Assembly: GCA_947471695.1 (NCBI GenBank) | Contig: CANIWY010000023.1 | Span: 1 to 12,362 of the forward strand | Direction: 5' to 3' | From: Nitrosomonadaceae bacterium | GTDB taxonomy: Bacteria > Pseudomonadota > Gammaproteobacteria > Burkholderiales > Nitrosomonadaceae | DNA length: 12,362 nt | Position numbers and translations under genes: made by a program | Shown: positions 7,113 through 12,362 of the stretch, one piece after another | Position numbering within the stretch: the first letter of the stretch is position 1 | Layout: each line of letters opens with the position of its first letter | Notes under the pieces: model-generated | The model's input: the letters and a program-made list of their open reading frames with translations, nothing else | Database searches by the model: none | Told to the model about the DNA's origin: nothing

Positions 7113-7141
7113 ACGTTTCTCAATAGGCTCGAATAGTCTGG

Positions 7142-7210
7142 CAGTGCAACTGGATGGACTGTAGGTGCTGCACTGTTTCAATGGATGATGATGGTCGGGC
7201 GAAAGTCGCC
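7142..7210. terminator. Possible terminator hairpins between convergent DUF2784 gene and ttcA
   Basis: Two stems lie in the 119-base convergent gap. CAGTGCA (7142-7148) pairs with TGCACTG (7169-7175) across a 20-base loop, and GGCGA (7198-7202) pairs with TCGCC (7206-7210) across a 3-base loop. The second is about 22 bases after the ttcA stop. Neither is followed by a convincing T-run on either strand, so intrinsic termination is uncertain. Confidence 0.35.
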
Positions 7211-7231
7211 ACGTAAGTGACCGCGCATGGA

Positions 7232-8125
7232 CTAAAGATTCAAGCTGTTGCGTATATTCACTATCTCAGCTGTTTCGAATGAGAATGTTTCTTGGTCGAA
7301 GGCCATGTCACCATCAGCGTTCGGTTTTCCTTCTGCCCTGAGCCCACGGAAATCATAAAGCGAGGCATCTGCCAGATGTGAGGGCTGTACATTTTGTAGT
7401 GCGGTAAACATGGTTTCCAGTCTGCCGGGAAATTTACGTTCCCATTGTTGCAGCATTTCCTTCACCGCCTGGCGTTGCAAATTTTTCTGCGAGCCGCAAA
7501 GGTTGCAGGGGATGATGGGGAAGCCCTCTGACTCGGCGTAGGTGGCGAGGTCACTTTCTTTGCAGTATGCAAGTGGGCGAATCACGATGTGTCGGCCATC
7601 ATCACTCACCAACTTTGGTGGCATTGTTTTAAGCTTGCCACCATAAAATAGATTGAGAAATAAAGTCTCAAGTATATCGTCGCGATGGTGTCCTAGTGCG
7701 ATCTTGGTAGCGCCAAGCTCGCTAGCAATGCGATATAGAGCCCCCCGCCGCAGCCGAGAGCAGAGACTGCAAGTAGTCTTGCCCTCCGCAATAACACGCT
7801 TCACGACGCTGTAGGTGTCCTGTTCAACGATATGAAACGGTATGCCGATGTTGGCAAGGTACTCTGGCAGCACTTGGGCAGGGAAGCCGGGTTGTTTCTG
7901 GTCTAGATTTACTGCGATTAATTCGAATTGTAGTGGCGCATGAGCTTGTAGATTGCGCAGTATATCAAGTAGAGCATAGCTATCCTTTCCGCCGGACAGG
8001 CAGACCATCACCCGGTCGCCGGCTTCGATCATGTTGAAGTCAGCAATCGCCGAACCAACTAATCTCCTCAAACGTTTGTGTAGTTTGTTTGTGTTGTACT
8101 GCTTCTTTCTGGATACAGCTTCCAT
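7232..8125 (-). CDS. ttcA: tRNA 2-thiocytidine biosynthesis protein TtcA
   Basis: TtcA uses ATP and a [4Fe-4S] cluster to thiolate cytidine 32 in certain tRNAs. The 297-residue protein is close to the E. coli length. It has the PP-loop SGGKDS (44-49) in RVMVCLSGGKDSYALLD, and the cluster cysteines C119 and C122 in TTCSLCSRLRRG plus C207 in PCNLCGSQKNLQR. It also carries GHHRDDILETLFLN (145-158) and the FYGGKLKTMPPKL segment. The C-terminal tail of about 25 residues after the DFRGL motif is less conserved. The ATG at 8125 gives the family-like opening RKKQYNTNKLHKRLRR, although no clear Shine-Dalgarno site precedes it. It is a single gene, divergent from the sulfur cluster. Because it consumes sulfur it is a plausible neighbour, but a regulatory link is only inference. 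Confidence 0.96.
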   Translation of the reverse strand: MEAVSRKKQYNTNKLHKRLRRLVGSAIADFNMIEAGDRVMVCLSGGKDSYALLDILRNLQAHAPLQFELIAVNLDQKQPGFPAQVLPEYLANIGIPFHIVEQDTYSVVKRVIAEGKTTCSLCSRLRRGALYRIASELGATKIALGHHRDDILETLFLNLFYGGKLKTMPPKLVSDDGRHIVIRPLAYCKESDLATYAESEGFPIIPCNLCGSQKNLQRQAVKEMLQQWERKFPGRLETMFTALQNVQPSHLADASLYDFRGLRAEGKPNADGDMAFDQETFSFETAEIVNIRNSLNL

Positions 8126-8212
8126 TTCAAATTTGATTGAGTTCAGGGTAGAAATTTATTGGCATTTTCCCAGATTGCATGCAGCTTGCACAGTGTAGGT
8201 CACCAGACGAGG

Positions 8213-8225
8213 GACTCGGCGAGTC
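8213..8225. repeat. Perfect palindrome GACTCG-G-CGAGTC
   Basis: Six-base arms are exact reverse complements around a single G. It lies about 90 bases upstream of ttcA, in the divergent region shared with the sulfur cluster. No T-run follows. It may be an operator for ttcA or simply chance. Confidence 0.3.
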
Positions 8226-8259
8226 GCTGACATAAAATATCCGCACGGTAAGAAACCTG

Positions 8260-8284
8260 CTTATATATTTCCTTTTGATATAAG
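8260..8284. promoter_or_regulatory. Candidate LysR-type (CysB-like) operator, CTTATAT-N11-ATATAAG
   Basis: CTTATAT (8260-8266) and ATATAAG (8278-8284) are perfect 7-base inverted arms with an 11-base spacer, giving the exact T-N11-A geometry of LysR-type regulator sites. It sits in an AT-rich stretch (about 8260-8320) some 85-110 bases before the first sulfur gene. TTGATA at 8275-8280, with TAGTAT at 8297-8302 (16-base spacer), is a possible promoter overlapping it; TAATAT at 8304-8309 is another -10 candidate. CysB, a LysR-type activator of sulfate genes, is the natural guess from the downstream genes, but no regulator gene is in view. Confidence 0.5.
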
Positions 8285-8369
8285 TAAATAGATTGATAGT
8301 ATTTAATATTATATAGATCCTTTGTTATTCTCTCGGACATCGATCATCAATACATTGTCAGGTGTGTAA

Positions 8370-8591
8370 ATGAGCGTACTTGCTACCTCGGGAACAGAAT
8401 ATGTCGCCCCAGAGGCAGCTGCAAGTCGGTTACCAGCAGATATCAAGCAAAGAATTTTGAATGCCGTTGTAGGCATTGAATATGGTTCGGTCGAAGTGGT
8501 CATCCACGATAGAAAAGTCGTGCAGATTGAGTGTAGGGAGAGAATTCGTGTCGGACGTGGTGATTCGGAAAGTAAGGCTACGAACTTGTGA
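8370..8591 (+). CDS. Small DUF2292/YezD family protein, OscA-like
   Basis: A 73-residue soluble protein. The conserved core is IEYGSVEVVIHDRKVVQIECRERIR (36-60), the compact beta-rich DUF2292/YezD signature, preceded by a short helix, LPADIKQRILNAV. In Pseudomonas corrugata the related small protein OscA is encoded beside sbp and is needed for a normal sulfur-starvation and chromate response. Its position here at the head of an sbp-cysT cluster strongly suggests the same role; the biochemical activity is not known to me. The ATG is preceded by an AGGTG Shine-Dalgarno-like element. The last residues, after about 62, are polar and not conserved. It contains one cysteine, C55. Orthology to oscA is inference from family and position, so no symbol is given. 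Confidence 0.85.
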   Translation: MSVLATSGTEYVAPEAAASRLPADIKQRILNAVVGIEYGSVEVVIHDRKVVQIECRERIRVGRGDSESKATNL

Positions 8592-8608
8592 TGCTTTGAA
8601 AATTGCGG

Positions 8609-8640
8609 GTTGCCAAATAGAGCTTTTTTAGTTTAGCAAC
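8609..8640 (+). other. Weak hairpin between the OscA-like gene and the porin gene
   Basis: GTTGC (8609-8613) pairs with GCAAC (8636-8640), and AAA with TTT inside it, across one C-A mismatch and a 14-base loop containing a T-run. As the T-run is in the loop it is not a typical terminator. It might be a processing or attenuation structure that sets different levels for the small protein and the porin. Confidence 0.25.
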
Positions 8641-8725
8641 GAAATAACCACCGACCATAAATAATATGGAGGTAAAAATAACAGTCAGATGATGGCAACT
8701 AACCGGAATGCCGGAAGCGCTATTC

Positions 8726-8730
8726 AGGAG
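8726..8730 (+). promoter_or_regulatory. Shine-Dalgarno AGGAG deciding the porin start
   Basis: AGGAG lies 6 bases before ATG 8737, where the signal peptide begins. A second strong element, GGAGGT at 8668-8673, is 15-18 bases from the earlier in-frame ATGs at 8689 and 8692, which is too far for good initiation. The earlier starts would also put a 16-residue polar extension in front of the signal peptide. Confidence 0.7.
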
Positions 8731-8736
8731 AAAATA

Positions 8737-10491
8737 ATGAGGAAATATTGGGAAATCGTATTTGCATCGGCAATCGGAATATTACCCATTGCATCGATTC
8801 AGGCAAATGTAGACAATGGACAATCTGGAAAAGAGACATCCACCAGGCAAAGAGTTCAGCAGTTAGCTCAAGCCGGAACATCGATTACGGCTCACAAGCC
8901 AGCCGGGTCAGAAGATAATAATTACAAGTGGTCAATTAAGACACCAGATCAACCTATTGCTCCACCCAACCCTAATCAGTATCTGTATTTGGATCGTGAG
9001 TATGATTGGTGGGAACAGCTCGAAACAAAATCAGCAGCAGCCCAAAAACCCGTGAGCTATCATCGGCGTGCCGATAGTTATGCGACCAATCCAGACTCTG
9101 ATCCGCCAAGATATGTTCGTCAATTAAGCGAGATTGGTGTCGAGGCATTCAAGGGCGTGGATTGGTTGGATATTGGCATCGAACACAGGACGCGGTACGA
9201 GATGCGTCATAACGATATCCGGCACGTTGAGGGTGGATATGACAATCCTTTCTTTCTTCGCCATCGTGCCTATCTTGGTATAAAAAGAATTATTGATCCT
9301 ATACGCGGAGCGGTTGAGTTTCAGGATTCAAGGGTTTACAACCATAAATTTCAGAGTACCGACCAAGAGAACAATCCCTACGATTTGATTCAGGCATATG
9401 GTGAACTTTATTTCAAAAATGCGTTGGGTCAGGATGATCGTGGACAAGATATACCGGCTAGACTCCGGGTGGGACGTATGGCCTACGAGGCAACTGATCG
9501 CCGATTTATAGCGCGAAATGAATGGCGTAATACGACGAATAGTTTTGAAGGATTTCGCTTAAATCTGGGTAAACAGGATAACCCGTGGGAACTCGATCTA
9601 TTTGGATACCAACCGGTAAAAAGACTGCAGACTCAATTTGATAAGGCTATCGGTACATTGTGGTTTTATGGTGCGATCGGCAATTGGCGCAAGTGGTCAG
9701 ACATTATCACCATACAACCCTATTACATGGGGCAGAAGCAAACTGCCAATACAGATGGCTGGACGGCCACTAACAAACTTGAACGAGAGATCCATATGCC
9801 AGGTATCCGTGCCTATGGAAAGGTGGGAGACTGGTTTGATTTCGATGCAAGCTACAATTATCAACTCGGATATCAGCAGGACACGCTCGGAACTCAATCT
9901 GGAGTCAGTAAATTTAGGTATGAAACAATTGATGCACAAGGTTATACCATTGAGGCTGGTCGAACCTTTAATAGTTACTCTTGGAAGCCACGGGTAAGCG
10001 CATTTTATGGGTATGCATCAGGGGATAAAAATCCTAACGACAACGTAAGCAATCGATTTGATCGATTCTTTGGTTTTGCGCGACCCTGGTCAGCGGACCA
10101 CTATGTGATTTATGAAAATATTAAAACTCCTAAAATCAAATTCGATCTCCAGCCGACTCAGAAATTCGGAATAGAAGCAGGGTATACCTGGTTCTGGTTG
10201 GCCAGCAAGACAGATCGATTGTTCGACTCCTTTGACGGGAATATTAGCATCGTCAAGGACCCGGGCTTAAATCGTAGCAAGACAGGAGCCTGGGGAGACT
10301 ATGTTGGAGGAGCATTTGAGGGGAGGCTTCGCTATCAACTCTATCCAAAAGTTAATACCGTACTTGGATACACGCATTTTATGGCAGGAAATTTTGTACA
10401 CAACGCGATCGCAGCAAATCCTGCCCAGATAGCCCAGCGTTCAGGTAATACCGATTTCCTCTACTTTGAAGTTCTAATAAGCGCATTTTAA
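8737..10491 (+). CDS. Alginate-export-family outer membrane beta-barrel in the sulfur cluster
   Basis: A 584-residue outer membrane protein that I assign to the alginate export (AlgE-like) barrel family. Residues 1-23 are a signal peptide ending SIQA. About 110 polar, proline- and glutamine-containing residues follow. The barrel begins near SEIGVEAFKGVDWLDIGIEHRTRYEMR, and the family-typical FFLRHRAYLGIK and GRMAYEATDRRFIARNEWRNTTNSFEG segments are present. Many alternating aromatic strands continue to a terminal phenylalanine (VLISAF), as expected for assembly by the Bam complex. The mature protein has no cysteine and only five methionines. It lies 145 bases after the OscA-like gene and 38 before sbp, so a role as a sulfate or organosulfur porin is likely by context. 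True alginate export is unlikely, since no alginate genes are near. Substrate is unproven. Confidence 0.85.
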   Translation: MRKYWEIVFASAIGILPIASIQANVDNGQSGKETSTRQRVQQLAQAGTSITAHKPAGSEDNNYKWSIKTPDQPIAPPNPNQYLYLDREYDWWEQLETKSAAAQKPVSYHRRADSYATNPDSDPPRYVRQLSEIGVEAFKGVDWLDIGIEHRTRYEMRHNDIRHVEGGYDNPFFLRHRAYLGIKRIIDPIRGAVEFQDSRVYNHKFQSTDQENNPYDLIQAYGELYFKNALGQDDRGQDIPARLRVGRMAYEATDRRFIARNEWRNTTNSFEGFRLNLGKQDNPWELDLFGYQPVKRLQTQFDKAIGTLWFYGAIGNWRKWSDIITIQPYYMGQKQTANTDGWTATNKLEREIHMPGIRAYGKVGDWFDFDASYNYQLGYQQDTLGTQSGVSKFRYETIDAQGYTIEAGRTFNSYSWKPRVSAFYGYASGDKNPNDNVSNRFDRFFGFARPWSADHYVIYENIKTPKIKFDLQPTQKFGIEAGYTWFWLASKTDRLFDSFDGNISIVKDPGLNRSKTGAWGDYVGGAFEGRLRYQLYPKVNTVLGYTHFMAGNFVHNAIAANPAQIAQRSGNTDFLYFEVLISAF

Positions 10492-10517
10492 ATTGAATGT
10501 ACCTAGACATTATTTTT

Positions 10518-10523
10518 AAAGGA
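10518..10523 (+). promoter_or_regulatory. Shine-Dalgarno AAAGGA deciding the sbp start
   Basis: AAAGGA lies 6 bases before ATG 10530, which opens directly into the signal peptide MNMKTWLPAVLLASLI. The longer frame from ATG 10497 would begin 5 bases after the porin stop, lacks a good ribosome site and adds 11 residues that are not signal-like. Confidence 0.75.
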
Positions 10524-10529
10524 AAGATT

Positions 10530-11525
10530 ATGAATATGAAAACATGGCTGCCGGCAGTTTTACTGGCGAGTCTAATAATCAGCAGCAATGCATCTGCGGA
10601 ACGAGCCTTACTCAATGTGTCTTATGATCCAACACGAGAGTTATACCAAGAGTTTAATGCCTCATTCATCAAACAGTGGCAGGCAAAAAAAGGAGAGAAG
10701 GTAATCATCAGGCAATCCCATGGCGGTTCTGGTAAACAGGCGCGATCAGTAATTGATGGCCTTGAGGCGGATGTTGTGACCCTGGCTCTGGCGAATGACA
10801 TCAATGCAATCGCTGAGAAATCGAAACTTTTAACAGAAGATTGGCAGAAGCGACTTGCTCGTAACAGCACGCCCTATACCTCGACCATCATTTTCCTGGT
10901 TCGTAAGGGCAACCCGAAGGGGATCAAGGATTGGAATGATCTGGCCCGGCCCGGCGTGGCTGTGATTACCCCCAATCCAAAAACCTCTGGCGGCGCACAG
11001 TGGAATTATCTAGCGGCATGGGAATATGGTAAGCGGAACTTTGGTGAGGCCAGAGCCAAAGAGTTTGTTGCAGATATTTACAAGAATGTGCCGGTACTGG
11101 ATTCTGGAGCGCGTGGATCAACCACAACATTTGTTGAACGTGGTGTCGGAGATGTATTCATCTCATGGGAGAATGAAGCCTTTCTGGCAATTAAGGAGTA
11201 TGGTCCAGGCAAGTTTGAAATGGTGGTGCCATCACTCAGCATACTAGCTGAGCCCCCCGTTGCAATTGTAGATAAAGTGGTAGACAAGAAGGGTACACGT
11301 GATCTGGCCGAGGCCTATCTGCAGTACCTTTATTCAGAGGAGGGGCAGGAGATCGCCGCAAAGAATTTTTACAGGCCATCCAATCAGAAGGTTTCAGAAA
11401 AGTATGTCAAACAGTTTCCAGTAATTACGATGTTCAGAATTGATGAGGCCTTCGGTGGATGGAAGAATGCGCACAAGATACACTTTTCCGATGGTGGTAC
11501 GTTTGATCAAATATATCAAAAGTAA
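10530..11525 (+). CDS. sbp: Periplasmic sulfate-binding protein Sbp
   Basis: The solute receptor of the CysTWA sulfate (and thiosulfate) ABC importer. The 331-residue precursor has a signal peptide cleaved after ASA at residue 23. The mature protein opens with the family-typical LLNVSYDPTRELYQEFN (27-43), then SHGGSGKQARSVIDGLEADVVTLALANDI, where the serine/glycine-rich loop binds sulfate. Further family blocks are NPKTSGGAQWNYLAAW, GARGSTTTFVERGVGDVFISWENEA and PPVAIVDKVVDKKGT. The mature chain has no cysteine and two methionines, in line with use under sulfur limitation. It follows the porin by 38 bases and precedes cysT by 39, with no terminator between, so the genes are probably one operon. 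Sbp versus the related thiosulfate-binding CysP cannot be fully separated by eye; the sequence resembles Sbp more. Confidence 0.95.
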   Translation: MNMKTWLPAVLLASLIISSNASAERALLNVSYDPTRELYQEFNASFIKQWQAKKGEKVIIRQSHGGSGKQARSVIDGLEADVVTLALANDINAIAEKSKLLTEDWQKRLARNSTPYTSTIIFLVRKGNPKGIKDWNDLARPGVAVITPNPKTSGGAQWNYLAAWEYGKRNFGEARAKEFVADIYKNVPVLDSGARGSTTTFVERGVGDVFISWENEAFLAIKEYGPGKFEMVVPSLSILAEPPVAIVDKVVDKKGTRDLAEAYLQYLYSEEGQEIAAKNFYRPSNQKVSEKYVKQFPVITMFRIDEAFGGWKNAHKIHFSDGGTFDQIYQK

Positions 11526-11564
11526 GCAGATGCGAAAGAGAATAGATCTAATAGGACCGACTAA

Positions 11565-12362
11565 TTGAGCTCCTTCAAGCAACACAGTATCCTGCCAGGG
11601 TTCAACTTGGCACTCGGATTCACGCTGCTCTATCTGAGCCTAATCGTGTTGATCCCTCTATCGGCAGCCTTTATCCGTACTACAGAGCTTAGTTGGCAAG
11701 AGTTCTGGTTTGCGGTTACCACCCCACGCGTGATGGCTTCATATCGACTGACTTTTGGGGCCTCGTTTGCAGCAGCACTGGTCAATGCGGTATTCGGATT
11801 ATTAGTGGCGTGGGTGCTAGTACGTTACCGTTTCCCTGGCAAGAAATTGATAGATGCTTTAGTAGATCTCCCATTTGCACTACCGACTGCTGTAGCTGGT
11901 ATCGCATTGACAGCGCTCTATGCAGGTAATGGTTGGATCGGACAGTATCTCGAGCCGTTGGGTATAAAGGTGGCTTTCACGCCGATCGGGGTATTCGTGG
12001 CACTGACCTTTATTGGATTGCCATTTGTAGTGAGGACGGTGCAGCCAGTTCTTGAAGACATTGAATCCGAGCTAGAGGAGGCCGCAGCAATGCTGGGTGC
12101 AAATCGGTTGCAGACCTTCTCACGAATAATCTTTCCGACGATCTTCCCTGCACTTATGACTGGCTTTGCACTTGCTTTTGCCCGTGCAATCGGCGAGTAC
12201 GGGTCGGTCATTTTTATTGCTGGCAATATGCCGATGGTATCTGAGATTACACCTTTGCTAATCATCACCAAGCTTGAGCAGTATGATTATGCAGGCGCTA
12301 CTGCTTTGGCTGTGGTGATGCTAGTCATTTCATTTATTCTGCTTCTAGTTATCAATTTACTA
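11565..12362 (+). CDS. cysT: Sulfate ABC transporter permease CysT, truncated by the right edge
   Basis: An inner membrane permease subunit that pairs with CysW and the ATPase CysA to import sulfate delivered by Sbp. I translated 266 codons to the window end; the family is about 275-285 residues, so only a short tail is missing. The opening FKQHSILPGFNLALGFTLLYLSLIVLIPLSA is characteristic of CysT. Later blocks are DLPFALPTAVAGIALTALY (101-119), the EAA loop EEAAAMLGANRLQTFSRIIFP (171-191), which contacts the ATPase, and FARAIGEYGSVIFIAGNMP (205-223). Start is TTG at 11565, directly after an in-frame TAA; no ATG or GTG lies before the conserved region, and AGGA at 11553-11556 is a suitable ribosome site. 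The visible part has no cysteine. cysW and cysA are expected just downstream. Confidence 0.95.
   Translation, partial: MSSFKQHSILPGFNLALGFTLLYLSLIVLIPLSAAFIRTTELSWQEFWFAVTTPRVMASYRLTFGASFAAALVNAVFGLLVAWVLVRYRFPGKKLIDALVDLPFALPTAVAGIALTALYAGNGWIGQYLEPLGIKVAFTPIGVFVALTFIGLPFVVRTVQPVLEDIESELEEAAAMLGANRLQTFSRIIFPTIFPALMTGFALAFARAIGEYGSVIFIAGNMPMVSEITPLLIITKLEQYDYAGATALAVVMLVISFILLLVINLL

Noticed and set aside
8160..8205. TGCATGCAGCTTGCA repeats near the ttcA start as a possible operator
   Set aside because: The four-base repeats are short and irregular and give no clear dyad; nothing separates them from chance.
8309..8503. Minus-strand 64-codon frame overlapping the OscA-like gene
   Set aside because: It is antisense to a recognised DUF2292 protein and shows no family resemblance.
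8666..8692. Tiny frame reading MEVKITVR then stop, before the porin
   Set aside because: It could be a leader peptide, but it has no ribosome site of its own, no run of regulatory codons and no cysteine or methionine pattern; the GGAGGT lies inside it.
8689..8736. Upstream ATGs at 8689 and 8692 as the porin start
   Set aside because: They would put 15-16 polar residues before an otherwise well-formed signal peptide, and the AGGAG is placed for ATG 8737.
11394..12271. Open frames in other reading frames across the sbp end and cysT
   Set aside because: The hand translation from TTG 11565 gives a continuous CysT protein to the window end, so these are shadows of it or of the sbp 3' end.

Overview
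This window looks like ordinary chromosome from a betaproteobacterium, most likely Nitrosomonadales or a relative. The evidence is the divergent lplT/alr pair, the yciB-yciI-bolA-ppiC run, a DUF2863 protein (to my knowledge a betaproteobacterial family) and E. coli-like TtcA and Sbp. Genus assignment is inference. I see no insertion sequence, integrase, tRNA, rRNA or CRISPR array.

Layout. Positions 1-439 (minus) hold the N-terminal part of the lysophospholipid transporter LplT. After a 267-base divergent intergenic region comes alr (alanine racemase, plus). A bidirectional hairpin terminator separates alr from a minus-strand operon read as yciB (septation/envelope membrane protein), yciI-like, bolA, then a periplasmic PpiC-type prolyl isomerase. 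Upstream of that operon, also on minus, lies a DUF2863 protein with a C-terminal CxxC element. Plus-strand sdaA (iron-sulfur L-serine dehydratase) follows with a small DUF2784 membrane protein, and minus-strand ttcA (tRNA 2-thiocytidine synthesis) converges on them.

From about 8126 to the right edge lies the most interesting block: a plus-strand sulfur-acquisition cluster. In order it has a small DUF2292/YezD (OscA-like) protein, an alginate-export-family outer membrane beta-barrel, the periplasmic sulfate-binding protein Sbp, and the ABC permease CysT, cut by the window end; cysW and cysA would be expected beyond it. The inferred working model is outer membrane entry through the barrel, periplasmic capture by Sbp, inner membrane import by CysT(WA), with the OscA-like protein as a sulfur-starvation accessory. 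An AT-rich inverted repeat with exact T-N11-A geometry, typical of LysR-type regulators such as CysB, lies upstream of the cluster. The barrel, Sbp and the visible CysT contain no cysteine at all, which fits proteins made when sulfur is scarce.

Three genes (lplT, bolA, cysT) appear to start with TTG. Some intergenic regions contain inverted or spaced repeats with no assigned function, which are reported separately.
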